The notes under the pieces were generated by a model, which searched no databases, was not told where the DNA came from, and saw only the letters and a list, made by a program, of their open reading frames with translations. Source: Pigmentiphaga sp. NML080357 (GTDB lineage Bacteria; Pseudomonadota; Gammaproteobacteria; Burkholderiales; Burkholderiaceae_B). From it: 64,000 nt of DNA. This document shows, in pieces, positions 53,872 through 63,800 of the stretch. The position numbers and the translations under genes were made by a program. How positions within the stretch are numbered: position 1 is the stretch's first letter; every line of letters starts with the position of its first letter. The stretch lies in NCBI RefSeq assembly GCF_002188465.1, contig NZ_NINW01000038.1, positions 62,001 to 126,000 on the forward strand, given 5' to 3'.

Positions 53872-54900
53872 CTACGCGGCGGGCGCGGCCTCCCGCGCGA
53901 GCAGTTGCCTCATGATGCGCCGGATGCGGATCGAACCGGTGTCGGTAGCCAGGAGCACGGGCTGGGTGTCGAACAGGTCGGCCCCGCCCAGCAGCCGCTG
54001 CTGCGCCTCGATGATGGGCTTGTCCTCCTCGACGAAGACCCGCGTCATCAGGGCGTGCCGCAATTGCGTCATGTCGGCGTCTTCCTGCCGATACTCGCGA
54101 GTGAGCCAGTACCAGTAATGCGACGAGGACCGCGTCTCGGGCGTGACGATGTGGGCATTGAAGGTGCGCAGCCCGGTCTCGGGCGGCGCGTCCAGCGGCG
54201 CGACGCTGATGTCGAGCTTGAGCAGCCCCGCGGGGCTCCAGGTGACCCGGTTGACGAAATCCACCGGGACTCCCGGCTGGGGCAGGAAGCGGTCGTAGAC
54301 CGGCGGCGCGGCCTGCCCCCGGCTGCGCAGTTCGATGACTACGTCGGTGCCCTGCTCGGATACGACCGGGCGGTTCTCGACGAAGGCACCGCCGCCCAGC
54401 GTGGTGGCATGCAGGTACTCCACATGGCTGAGATCGGCGACGTTGTCCACGATCAATTGATAGTGGCAGGCCGACGGCATGGACCCGCGCGACTGCGCCG
54501 TGGCGGGCACGCGCGCCATGTGCGCCAGGTCGGGCGCGCGGGCCCGGTCGGCCGCGGCCGGTTCGCCCATCCAGATCCAGATGATGCCGTCGCGTTCGGC
54601 CAGCGGAAATCCGGGTACGCAGGCCTTGGCCGGAATGGCGCCATGCGGGTTCTCGACGCAGCGGCCCGAGGCGTCGAAGCGCAGCCCATGGTAGACGCAC
54701 CGCAATGTATCGCCCACCAGCGTGCCGCGGCTCAAGGGCGCCACGCGATGCGGGCAGCGATCCAGCAGCGCGACCGGCGTCCCGTTCCCCTGGCGGAACA
54801 GCACCACGGGCTGCTCCAGGAAAGTGCGGGCCAGCAGCGTGCCGGCGGGAAGCTCGTCGCTCCAGCCGGCCATGTACCAGCAGTTCTTCAGAAACTCCAT
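53872..54900 (-). CDS. Rieske non-heme iron oxygenase, second VanA-like alpha subunit
   Basis: A 342-residue terminal oxygenase. The Rieske ligands are in CPHRVAPLSRG and CVYHGLRF, and the iron site in DNVADLSHVEYLHATTLGG. It follows a Liv-type receptor gene by 7 bases. Unlike the oxygenase at 26484, it has no reductase gene beside it, so it would need electrons from elsewhere, perhaps the reductase at 27619. Confidence 0.9.
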   Translation of the reverse strand: MEFLKNCWYMAGWSDELPAGTLLARTFLEQPVVLFRQGNGTPVALLDRCPHRVAPLSRGTLVGDTLRCVYHGLRFDASGRCVENPHGAIPAKACVPGFPLAERDGIIWIWMGEPAAADRARAPDLAHMARVPATAQSRGSMPSACHYQLIVDNVADLSHVEYLHATTLGGGAFVENRPVVSEQGTDVVIELRSRGQAAPPVYDRFLPQPGVPVDFVNRVTWSPAGLLKLDISVAPLDAPPETGLRTFNAHIVTPETRSSSHYWYWLTREYRQEDADMTQLRHALMTRVFVEEDKPIIEAQQRLLGGADLFDTQPVLLATDTGSIRIRRIMRQLLAREAAPAA

Positions 54901-54907
54901 GCCCGCC

Positions 54908-56083
54908 TCACGACATGCGGCATTGCGCGTGGAAGCTGTCCTTGGCGTCGGGCAGCGGTTTGGAGACGGTCTTCAGGCTGACCCGTCCCCGGGCATCCTT
55001 GGCGGCGACGAACATGTAGAAATCCTGGATGGGATAGTTGTTGGTGTTGAACCGGAAATTGCCCCGCACCGACTTGAAATCGGCGGCACGCAAGGCCTTG
55101 CCCAGGGCCGCCTTGTCGTCCACCTTGCCGCCGGTGGCCTTGAGCGCCGAGCCGATCAGGCGCGCGGCGTCATAAGACTGCGCGGCGTATTCCGAGGGGA
55201 TGCGCTGGTACTTGGCCTCGAAGGCTTCGACGAACTGCCGGTTCTCGGCATTGGGCAGGTCCGGCCCCCAGTTGCTGCTGTTGAACACCCCCAGGGCGGC
55301 CTCCTTGAGGGCGGGCAGGTTGGTGCCGTCGGCCGCCGCGTTGGTCAGCAGCGGGATCTTTCCCAACAGCCCCGCCTGCCCGTAGGCGCGCACGAAAGCC
55401 ACCCCGTTGGCGCCCGGGTAGAAGGCGTAGACGGCATCGGGCTTGGCCGCGGCGATGCGGGTGATCTCGGCCGAGAAGTCGAGCTGGGCAAGCGGGGTAT
55501 AGATCTCGTCGGCCAAGGGCTGGCCGTAGTTGCGCTTGAAGCCGGCGACGAAATCCTTGCCCGCCTGGTAGTTGGGCGCGAGCGCGATCACGCGCGCATA
55601 GCCCTGCTGCTTGGCGTAGGTGCCGCTGGCTTCGGCGAATTGGTCGTTCTGCTTGGCGGCCGAAAAGAAATAGGGGGTACAGGCGGAGCCGGCGGTGGGC
55701 GAAGGTCCGGCATTACCCGACACCACGTACACCTGCGCCGCGGCGAACTTGCGGGTCACGGCCATGGCCACGTTCGAGAACGTCAGCCCCGCCACCAGCG
55801 GCACCTTCTCCCGCTCGATCAACTCGTCGGCGATCTGCGTGGCGACCTCGGGCTTGAGCTGGCTGTCGCGGCGCACGATGGTAACCGGCACGCCGCCGAG
55901 CTTGCCGCCCTCCTGCTCGACGGCCAGCATGAAGCCGTCGTACATGTCCTGGCCCAGCATGGCCTGCGGGCCCGAGAGCTCGGCCATGAAGCCTATCTTC
56001 ACCTGGGCCTGCGCCGTGCCGGCGGCGATGCCGCCCAGGCAGGCCAGGACGAGGGCGGCTATACGTGAGTCATTCATCTGCAT
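54908..56083 (-). CDS. Liv-type ABC solute-binding protein
   Basis: A 391-residue periplasmic receptor (Peripla_BP_6). The leader MQMNDSRIAALVLACLGGIA ends at AQAQV, then KIGFMAELSGPQAMLGQDMY. It has the middle AAADGTNLPAL and C-lobe YAAQSYDAARLIGSAL. AGGAG is 8-9 bases before ATG 56083. No permease or ATPase is nearby. It is in an operon with the Rieske oxygenase, divergent from LysR. Confidence 0.92.
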   Translation of the reverse strand: MQMNDSRIAALVLACLGGIAAGTAQAQVKIGFMAELSGPQAMLGQDMYDGFMLAVEQEGGKLGGVPVTIVRRDSQLKPEVATQIADELIEREKVPLVAGLTFSNVAMAVTRKFAAAQVYVVSGNAGPSPTAGSACTPYFFSAAKQNDQFAEASGTYAKQQGYARVIALAPNYQAGKDFVAGFKRNYGQPLADEIYTPLAQLDFSAEITRIAAAKPDAVYAFYPGANGVAFVRAYGQAGLLGKIPLLTNAAADGTNLPALKEAALGVFNSSNWGPDLPNAENRQFVEAFEAKYQRIPSEYAAQSYDAARLIGSALKATGGKVDDKAALGKALRAADFKSVRGNFRFNTNNYPIQDFYMFVAAKDARGRVSLKTVSKPLPDAKDSFHAQCRMS

Positions 56084-56215
56084 GGAATACGTCTCCTGTC
56101 GGCGACTCGCGCCTTGTCCTTGTGGGTGGGCTTCGTTGCGATGGGGCGGCCATCGCCGTGCTCACGGCCGAAATGTACCGACAGCCGAAGAATTCCAATA
56201 GCAAATATTTTCAAT

Positions 56216-56229
56216 ATCAAGTATTTGAT
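56216..56229. promoter_or_regulatory. LysR-type operator dyad
   Basis: ATCAA-GTAT-TTGAT is a perfect dyad with the T-N11-A feature in a strikingly AT-rich gap. It lies 17-44 bases before the lysR starts. Confidence 0.5.
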
Positions 56230-56245
56230 TATCGAATAATATGCC

Positions 56246-57187
56246 GTGGCGTTCCCGCTCGAGAGACATGCCGTGAAGACCGATCTCAACCTGCTGCGGG
56301 TGCTGGTGGCCATCTACGACACGGGCAGCGTCAGCGCCGCCGCGAACCGCCTGTCCATGAGCCAGCCCGCGGCCAGCGCCGCCCTGTCGCGCTTGCGCGC
56401 CTCGCTGGGCGACCAGTTGTTCGTGCGGCGCGGCGCCCGCATGGAAGCCACGCCGCGCGCGCAGCGCATCATCGCCCGCACCCGCGAGGTCATCCAGGTC
56501 ATCGATCACGAAATCCTGCCGAACCCGGAATTCTCGCCTGCCCGCTTCACGGGCGAACTCACGCTGTGCATGAGCGAGATCGGCGAGGCGGTCTTCCTGC
56601 CGGCGCTGTACCGGCGCATCCGCGCGGAAGCGCCCGGCGCGCGCCTGCGGACCATCGGCCTGCTGCCGGCCGAGCTCGAAGGCGCCCTGTACGACGGCAG
56701 GGTCGATTCGGTGCTGGGCTACTTTCCCGACCTGCAGTCCAATTTCATCTTCCAGCAGCGGCTTTATTCGCACGACCTGACCTGCCTGGTGCGGCAAGAG
56801 CATCCACTGGCCGGCCCCTCCATGACGCTCGCCGAATTCCTCGACATGGAACACGTGCTGGTGCGCGACGACGGCCGCAGCCAGGAGATGTTCGAACAGG
56901 AACTCGCGGCGCGCGGCATAGAGCGCAAGATCGCCTTGCGCACCTCTCACTACATGAGCCTGGGCACGCTCATCAACGACAGCGACCTGATCGTCGTGCT
57001 CCCCCGGGCGGTCGCCGAACTCCATGTGCGAAGCGCCAACGCACGCATCATCGAGCCTCCCTTCCCCATCCGCCGCTACGACCTCAAGCAATATTGGCAT
57101 CGCCGCTTCCACGACGATCCCAAGAGCATCTGGCTGCGCACTCTCATCCAGGAAGTGCTGGGACAGCACGCGCCCGCGGCGCCGTAG
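56246..57187 (+). CDS. LysR-family regulator, NodD/NahR-like
   Basis: A regulator of up to 313 residues. The N-terminal KTDLNLLRVLVAIYDTGSVS and MSQPAASAALSRLRASLGDQ are typical of the NahR/NodD branch, which senses aromatic compounds. The start is ambiguous: GTG 56246, or GTG 56273, which has GAGAGA 6 bases upstream and gives the standard N-terminus VKTDLNLL. Divergent from the receptor-oxygenase operon. Confidence 0.9.
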   Translation: MAFPLERHAVKTDLNLLRVLVAIYDTGSVSAAANRLSMSQPAASAALSRLRASLGDQLFVRRGARMEATPRAQRIIARTREVIQVIDHEILPNPEFSPARFTGELTLCMSEIGEAVFLPALYRRIRAEAPGARLRTIGLLPAELEGALYDGRVDSVLGYFPDLQSNFIFQQRLYSHDLTCLVRQEHPLAGPSMTLAEFLDMEHVLVRDDGRSQEMFEQELAARGIERKIALRTSHYMSLGTLINDSDLIVVLPRAVAELHVRSANARIIEPPFPIRRYDLKQYWHRRFHDDPKSIWLRTLIQEVLGQHAPAAP

Positions 57188-57261
57188 GCACGCCCATTCA
57201 CTTCGTTGTCACCCGCGGCGGGTAGCCTGCCCGGCGTTTCCCCCACGCGATTACGACGAAC

Positions 57262-59064
57262 ATGACCGATACCACTTCGCGCCGGCGCTTCCTGCGCGGC
57301 GTCGCCCTGGGAGGCGCAAGCGCCGCCTCGACCCTGGCCCTGGCCGCCTGCGGCGGCGACGGCAGCGACTCCGTCGATGTCAGCTTCACCCATGGCGTGG
57401 CCAGCGGCGATCCGCTGGCCGACCGCGTCGTAATCTGGACCCGCGCCGTTCCGGCCACCGGCGACGAGGCCGAAATCAAATGGGAGATGGCCACGGACGA
57501 GGCCTTCAAGAACATCGCCAAGAGCGGCTCGGCAACCGCCCATGCGGACCAGGACTACACCGTCAAGATCGACGTGGCGGGCCTGGCGGCCGGCACCCGA
57601 TACTGGTACCGCTTCACGCATGAAGACAAAGTCTCGGCCATCGGCCGGACGCGCACCCTGCCCACCGGTTCGGTCAAGCAGGTCAGGCTGGCGGTCTTCT
57701 CCTGTTCCAACTATCCCGCCGGCTATTTCCACGTGTACGCCGAAGCCGCCAAGCGCGACGACCTCGATGCCGCCGTCCACCTGGGCGACTACATCTATGA
57801 GTACGGACGCAGCGGGTATGCCTCGGAACAGGCGCAGGCGATGAACCGGCAATCCGAGCCGGCGAACGAGATCGTCTCGCTGGCCGACTACAGGCGCCGC
57901 TATGCCCAGTACCGCAGCGACCCGGACCTGCAGGCCGTCCATGCGGCGCTGCCCTTCATTGCCGTCTGGGACGACCACGAGATCACCAACGACACGTGGC
58001 AGGACGGCGCGGAAAACCATCAGCCCGACACCGAAGGCGACTTCGCGCTGCGCAAGGCCGCCGCGGTGCGGGCCTATCACGAGTGGTTGCCCACGCGCCC
58101 GCAGTCCCCGCTGAACGTCATCTACCGCAGCTTCGACTTCGGCAACCTGCTGTCCCTGCACATGCTCGATACGCGCGTGCTCGCGCGCGCCAAGCAGCTG
58201 TCCTACGCCGACTACTTCGGCGCGCTGCTGGGCAATCCCGATCCGGCGGCAGGCCTGGCGCAATTCGTCGCCGACTTCACGGCCGACGTCGCCGCCCCCG
58301 GCCGCCAACTGATGGGGCAGGCCCAGACCGCATGGCTGAAAGAACGCATGAGCGCCTCCGGGGCGACCTGGCAGGTGCTGGGCCAACAGGTGCTCATGGG
58401 CCCCGTGCACCTGCCCATGCCGGTGCTGCTGGGCCTCCTGTCCTCCGCCGGCCAGCTCGGCGACGTGGCCATTCCCCCGCAATACGCCGTCGATCCGGCC
58501 ACTTACGCGCAATTGGTGGCCCGGCAGCAGGCCAACGACCCGACGCTCACGGCGCAGGAGCGCGCCCTCCTCGCCCTGCCGTGCATCCCCTACAACCTCG
58601 ATTCGTGGGACGGCTATTGGGCAGCTCGCGACACGGTCCTGGGCATGGCGCGGCAACTCGACAAAAACCTCGTCGTACTGGCTGGCGACACCCACAACGC
58701 CTGGGCCAGTGAACTGCGCGACAAGGATGGAACCGCGGTGGGCGTGGAATTCGCCACCTCCTCGGTCACCTCGCCCGGGTTCGAGGAATACCTCGGCGAC
58801 GGCGTGCCGCCGGCCCAGCTGGCCGCGCTGGTCACCGGCCTGGCGAACCTGTCCACGCTGCCCGCCGGCGGCAAGTGGGCCGGCAGCCTGAAGTACGCCG
58901 ACACCAGCCTGCGCGGCTACATGGTGCTGACCGCCACCGCCGAGCGCATCCGCGCCGACTGGCACTATGTCGACACGGTGCACGAACGAGGATACCGGGC
59001 GTCGATGAACAAGAGTCTTGCCACGCTTCCCGGCTCGGGCCACCGCAAGCTGCTCGAAGTCTGA
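57262..59064 (+). CDS. PhoD-type alkaline phosphatase/phosphodiesterase, Tat-exported
   Basis: A 600-residue metallophosphatase. The leader begins MTDTTSRRRFLRGVALGG, a clear twin-arginine signal, and ends near LAACGGDG, a possible lipobox. An N-terminal fibronectin-like PhoD_N domain (FTHGVASGDPLADRVVIWTR) is followed by the catalytic part: HLGDYIYEYG, IAVWDDHEITND, MLDTR and LAGDTHNAW. Single gene, probably phosphate-regulated, though no Pho box was recognised. Confidence 0.93.
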   Translation: MTDTTSRRRFLRGVALGGASAASTLALAACGGDGSDSVDVSFTHGVASGDPLADRVVIWTRAVPATGDEAEIKWEMATDEAFKNIAKSGSATAHADQDYTVKIDVAGLAAGTRYWYRFTHEDKVSAIGRTRTLPTGSVKQVRLAVFSCSNYPAGYFHVYAEAAKRDDLDAAVHLGDYIYEYGRSGYASEQAQAMNRQSEPANEIVSLADYRRRYAQYRSDPDLQAVHAALPFIAVWDDHEITNDTWQDGAENHQPDTEGDFALRKAAAVRAYHEWLPTRPQSPLNVIYRSFDFGNLLSLHMLDTRVLARAKQLSYADYFGALLGNPDPAAGLAQFVADFTADVAAPGRQLMGQAQTAWLKERMSASGATWQVLGQQVLMGPVHLPMPVLLGLLSSAGQLGDVAIPPQYAVDPATYAQLVARQQANDPTLTAQERALLALPCIPYNLDSWDGYWAARDTVLGMARQLDKNLVVLAGDTHNAWASELRDKDGTAVGVEFATSSVTSPGFEEYLGDGVPPAQLAALVTGLANLSTLPAGGKWAGSLKYADTSLRGYMVLTATAERIRADWHYVDTVHERGYRASMNKSLATLPGSGHRKLLEV

Positions 59065-59213
59065 GGGCGTCCGGAGGCACGGCACCAAAGCGAGCCGCGG
59101 CGCGCCAGTCCGGTGCGTCGCGTACTGCTATTGTGCATTGCAACATTTTTCTGGCGATCCCACGTTTCCGGCGCTACCATCGTAGGGACTCTCAGGATTT
59201 TGACGAACGTGCA

Positions 59214-59615
59214 ATGCACAACGAAACTCGCTGCAATCTCTTGTCGGCTGCCATTGCGCTGAGGTCGGAACTGCAGTTCCACTACAACGGCGCAACCCGC
59301 ATCGCGCATCTCCATTCGATCGGGTCGACGACCGACGGCACCCTCATCGTGATCGCCTGGCAGCTCGACGGCCGCGCGGGCGATCCCCCCGGCTGGCGCC
59401 TGTATAACGCCGAAAAAATGAATCGGCTGGCGCGTACCGGCCGGCGCTTCGATCCCTTGCCCGCGCCGCCTTACAAGCTGAGCGGCCTCATCAAGGCGCC
59501 CGTTGACGCGCCCGCCCTGCGGGACCATGCCTTCGATCTGCCGCCGCTGGTCACCCAACAGCGCAAGAGCCGCGGACGCTGGCTCCGATCGTTCGATTTC
59601 GCGCGCGAACACTAA
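59214..59615 (+). CDS. solo WYL-domain-like protein
   Basis: A 133-residue protein resembling an isolated WYL domain: AIALRSELQFHYNGATRIAH, DGTLIVIAWQLDGRAGDPPG, WRLYNAEKMNRLARTGRRF. It has no helix-turn-helix. WYL domains sense ligands or nucleic acids and usually sit behind a DNA-binding domain. The ATG at 59214 has only a weak ribosome site. No operon partner. Confidence 0.65.
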   Translation: MHNETRCNLLSAAIALRSELQFHYNGATRIAHLHSIGSTTDGTLIVIAWQLDGRAGDPPGWRLYNAEKMNRLARTGRRFDPLPAPPYKLSGLIKAPVDAPALRDHAFDLPPLVTQQRKSRGRWLRSFDFAREH

Positions 59616-59645
59616 GCGCGGGATCTCCCCGCGCGGCCCGGGCAA

Positions 59646-59729
59646 TCACCAGGGCGCCATGGAAATAACTACGGCGATCAAGGCCACGATCGCCGCCAAT
59701 GTCAGGAAACGGGTCGTTTTTGGACTCAC
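59646..59729 (-). CDS. 27-residue single-span membrane peptide
   Basis: The GTG at 59729 is preceded by GGAGG with 6 bases spacing. The peptide is VSPKTTRF followed by a 17-residue hydrophobic helix (LTLAAIVALIAVVISMA) and PW. Good ribosome site and clean single-span topology support a real small protein. It lies about 95 bases downstream of a minus-strand terminator and may have its own promoter. Confidence 0.5.
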   Translation of the reverse strand: MSPKTTRFLTLAAIVALIAVVISMAPW

Positions 59730-59823
59730 GGGTGAACCTCCACAAGACACGATTGGCTCAGCCATTTCCGTGCCCATTCTTTCCCGGAAAGCCCCACGCC
59801 CGTCCGGCCACCGGCGCTGCGCG

Positions 59824-59849
59824 AAAAAAAACGCCAGCCGGAGCTGGCG
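59824..59849 (-). terminator. orphan intrinsic terminator
   Basis: On the minus strand CGCCAGC-TCCG-GCTGGCG is followed by eight Ts. The nearest minus-strand gene upstream stops at 60303, 450 bases away, so the terminator probably ends an unannotated small transcript that starts between about 59850 and 60080. Confidence 0.7.
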
Positions 59850-60084
59850 CAAGTTCGGGTTACTTCACGTCAGTCGCGTTGACTCCCGACCGACTTGCTC
59901 AGATTACGCGTTACGCCTGTCAACGACATGTCAAATTCAATTCACCGGCCGGGGAGTTGTAATAATGCAACATTCAATAGGAGAAGCGTCGTCGAATTCT
60001 CACCATTGCAATGGATTGTAAATGTAGTGGCAAGTGCATCGCCGAGGAGCAAAATTTACAAACCTGCCATCTCCCTCTTTTCCC

Positions 60085-60294
60085 ATGGCTAGCTCTCCTC
60101 CTCCGTTTCTCGAATTCCTGGACCATGATGGGGAATCGCACCGTGTCACGCTCAAGTGGCCGGGCGCCGAGATCGACAGCCCCGTGTACCAGCATCGCGA
60201 TGGCCGCCTCTTGCTGCTCGAAACGGACGGCTATCTGGTCGACAACAAGGGAAACCGCTTCCTTCCTCGCCCGCCCGCGGACAAGCCGCATTGA
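60085..60294 (+). CDS. small conserved-looking protein of unknown function
   Basis: A 69-residue soluble protein: FLEFLDHDGESHRVTLKWPG then VYQHRDGRLLLLETDGYLVD. It has a balanced composition and regular strand pattern, unlike random GC-rich frames. No family recognised. The start could also be a GTG at 60034; neither has a strong ribosome site. Confidence 0.5.
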   Translation: MASSPPPFLEFLDHDGESHRVTLKWPGAEIDSPVYQHRDGRLLLLETDGYLVDNKGNRFLPRPPADKPH

Positions 60295-60302
60295 ACTGAG
60301 GG

Positions 60303-60611
60303 TCAGTACTCCGCCTCCAGCGCGGCGCTGCGATAGCGCGCCACGGCGATAACCCCGCGGATAGTGCCGAGCGCCGAACATGCCATGTGCAGGCTCAGCT
60401 TCCACTCGCGCTGCGCGCCCTCGCTCAGGAAGAACTCGTGCGCGCCCAGGTCTCCGCGAATGAGTTGAATGTAGAGCCATGTGCGGATTTTCGCCGCGAC
60501 GCCCGGGTCCAGTTCCGGTGCTACCAGGTCGATCCTGACTTCCTCGTACGATTTCAAATTCTTCACTGTCCGGCTGTAGCGGACCGACGCTTCGTCCTTG
60601 CCGTTCTGCAT
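60303..60611 (-). CDS. hypothetical protein, 102 residues
   Basis: A soluble alpha/beta-looking protein (NLKSYEEVRIDLVAPELDPG, AKIRTWLYIQLIRGDLGAH, WKLSLHMACSALGTIRGVIA). ATG 60611 has AAGGGA upstream. Convergent with the 69-residue gene, 8 bases apart. No family recognised. Confidence 0.5.
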   Translation of the reverse strand: MQNGKDEASVRYSRTVKNLKSYEEVRIDLVAPELDPGVAAKIRTWLYIQLIRGDLGAHEFFLSEGAQREWKLSLHMACSALGTIRGVIAVARYRSAALEAEY

Positions 60612-60711
60612 CCATGTCCCTTTTTCGAGGCTGTGCCAGCGGCCTCTTCCGGGGATGCGGGGTAGCAATTCAAAGACCTGCCCAAGCCTTGTTTCGGCCT
60701 GCTTCAAATGA

Positions 60712-60740
60712 AAAAGCCCCCGCAAACTGCGGGGGCTTTT
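60712..60740 (-). terminator. terminator of the tRNA gene
   Basis: AAAAGCCCCCGCA and TGCGGGGGCTTTT form a perfect 13-base stem with loop AAC, 11 bases past the tRNA 3' end. T-runs on both strands make it bidirectional. Confidence 0.9.
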
Positions 60741-60750
60741 CCGGAAGCTC

Positions 60751-60827
60751 TGGTGGCGCATCCCTGATTCGAACAGGGGACCTGCGGATTATGATTCCGT
60801 CGCTCTAACCGGCTGAGCTAATGCGCC
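60751..60827 (-). tRNA. tRNA with CAT anticodon, probably tRNA-Met (elongator)
   Basis: A 77-base cloverleaf on the minus strand with encoded CCA. The acceptor is GGCGCAT/ATGCGCC, the D-arm AGCTCAGCCGGTTAGAGC, and the T-arm CCCTGTTCGAATCAGGG. The anticodon loop is A-T-C-A-T-A-A with U33 and anticodon CAT. The anticodon stem has an A-C mismatch at its top pair. A tRNA-Ile(CAU) to be modified to lysidine cannot be fully excluded. Confidence 0.9.
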
Positions 60828-60959
60828 AAAAAACGTAAGACCAAGATTATATACAGCCTCCTGGAGAACGCGCAAATCGCCGCCGCCCTCCGTCAGACGC
60901 CGGGGCCGCCGGTCCGTTCGCCGACGGCAGGCAGAGCTCGTGCGACTCTGCAAAAAAAA

Positions 60960-60985
60960 TGGCCCGACAGTAAACTGTCGGGCCA
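60960..60985 (-). terminator. orphan intrinsic terminator upstream of the tRNA
   Basis: TGGCCCGACAG-TAAA-CTGTCGGGCCA is a perfect 11-base stem, followed on the minus strand by TTTTTTTT. No minus-strand gene lies between it and miaB (61401, plus strand). Confidence 0.85.
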
Positions 60986-61200
60986 ATAGGGAGCACACAA
61001 TGCCGCGCCTCAATATGCTCGCGGGGGAAGCGCGGTATCGGTGTCGGATGATCGACTCTGCCAGGCGCCGGGGATCTGCGGATTCCACCGGCACCCGCGG
61101 TGGCAAAGCAATCATCTGAGCTTGCAGTCTAGCCCTGGTGTACTGACAGAGTCCTGAACAATGCGCAACGTCCGCCACGCGACGCCCGGGACCGGTCCGG
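60986..61200 (-). ncRNA. candidate small RNA ending at the 60960-60985 terminator
   Basis: The 415-base gap before miaB holds no gene, yet has a strong minus-strand terminator at one end. A GC-rich fold is possible (CCACCGCGGGTGCCGGTGG). A TAGACT at about 61118-61123 could be a -10, but no convincing -35 was found, so the 5' end is a guess. A TAAAAT at 61236-61241 on the plus strand may be the miaB -10. Confidence 0.35.
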
Positions 61201-61400
61201 CGGGCGGCGAAAGCCGGAAAAGCGCCCCGCTCTGTTAAAATGCGAGGTCCACCCTCGCCTTGCCGGCCTACTACGAGACCAGGCAGGTTTTCCGCTTTTC
61301 GTGCCCCCGGGCTATAACCCCGCTACGGCAACCACCATGAAAACGATATTCGCCTCCTCTCCATCCGCCGTCCTCTCCGGACCGCAGGGGTGTTGCTGAC

Positions 61401-62770
61401 ATGAGCACCGCCACTCCCCGCAAGCTGTACATCCGCACCTTCGGCTGCCAGATGAACGAGTACGACTCGGACAAGATGGTGGACGTGCTCAATGCCGACC
61501 AGCCGCTGGAGGTCACCGACCGCCCGGAAGACGCGGACATCATCCTCTTCAATACCTGTTCCGTGCGTGAGAAGGCGCAGGAAAAGGTGTTCTCCGACCT
61601 CGGGCGGGCCAGGATGCTCAAGCGCGAGAAACCCGATCTCGTCATCGGCGTGGGCGGCTGCGTCGCCAGCCAGGAAGGCGAGGCCATCGTCGCCCGGGCG
61701 CCCTACGTGGACGTGGTGTTCGGGCCGCAGACCCTGCACCGGCTGCCCGAGCTGATCGCCAGGCGGCGGGCCTCCGGCGTCTCGCAAGTGGACATCAGCT
61801 TCCCGGAAATCGAAAAGTTCGACCACCTGCCGCCGGCGCGGGTCGAAGGCCCCACGGCCTTCGTCTCGATCATGGAAGGCTGCAGCAAGTATTGCAGCTT
61901 CTGCGTGGTCCCCTATACGCGCGGGGAAGAAGTCTCGCGCCCCTTCGAGGACGTGCTGACCGAGATCGCCGACCTGGCCGACCAGGGCGTCAAGGAAGTC
62001 ACCTTGCTGGGGCAGAACGTCAATGCCTACCGGGGCAGGATGGGCGACAGCGCCGAGATCGCCGATTTCGCGCTGCTGCTCGAATACGTGCACGACATCC
62101 CGGGCATCGAGCGCATCCGCTACACCACTTCGCACCCGAAGGAAATGACGCCGCGGCTGATCGAGGCCTATGGCCGCCTGCCCAAGCTGGTTTCTTTCCT
62201 GCACCTGCCGGTGCAGGCGGGCAGCGACCGCATCCTCATGGCGATGAAGCGCGGCTACACGGCGCTGGAGTTCAAGTCCATCGTCCGCAAGCTGCGCGCG
62301 GTGCGCCCCGACCTCGCGCTGTCGTCGGACTTCATCGTCGGCTTCCCCGGCGAGACCGAGGAAGATTTCGAGAAAACCATGCGGCTCATCGAGGACGTCG
62401 GCTTCGACGCCTCTTTCTCGTTCGTCTATTCTCGCCGCCCGGGCACGCCTGCCGCCGACCTGGCCGACGACACGCCGCAGGCGGTCAAGCTGGCGCGCCT
62501 GCAGCGCCTGCAGGCGCGGATCAACGAACAGGCCGCCGCCATCAGCCGCGGCATGATCGGCTCCATCCAGCGGGTGGTGGTCGAAGGACCGTCGCGCAAG
62601 GATGCGAGCGAACTGATGGGCCGTACGGAAAACAACCGTATCGTGAACTTCCCCGCGCCGGCGCGCCTGGTCGGCCAGCTGGCCGACATCCGCATCACGG
62701 CGGCGATGTCGCATACGCTGCGTGGCGAGGTCGTCACGCGCGACACCGCGGCCGCGCCGGGCACGCCCGC

Positions 62771-62774
<4 letters not shown>
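61401..62774 (+). CDS. miaB: tRNA-2-methylthio-N6-dimethylallyladenosine synthase
   Basis: Radical-SAM methylthiotransferase acting on A37 of tRNAs. The 457 residues have the three expected domains: an N-terminal MTTase domain ([28 protein letters not shown]), the radical-SAM core with CSKYCSFC (Cys-X3-Cys-X2-Cys), and a C-terminal TRAM domain. The stop overlaps the phoH ATG by 4 bases. Confidence 0.98.
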
Positions 62775-63790
<1,016 letters not shown>

Positions 63791-63800
63791 GGCGCCCGCC

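Noticed and set aside
59881-59940. Strong sigma-70 promoter from the two TTGACA copies
   Set aside because: No acceptable -10 hexamer occurs 16-18 bases from either copy, so only the terminator is annotated.
60011-60352. Cysteine-rich small protein starting MDCKCSGKC
   Set aside because: The cysteines are confined to the first residues, the rest is Ser/Arg-rich shadow sequence overlapping the better 69-residue frame and the convergent gene.
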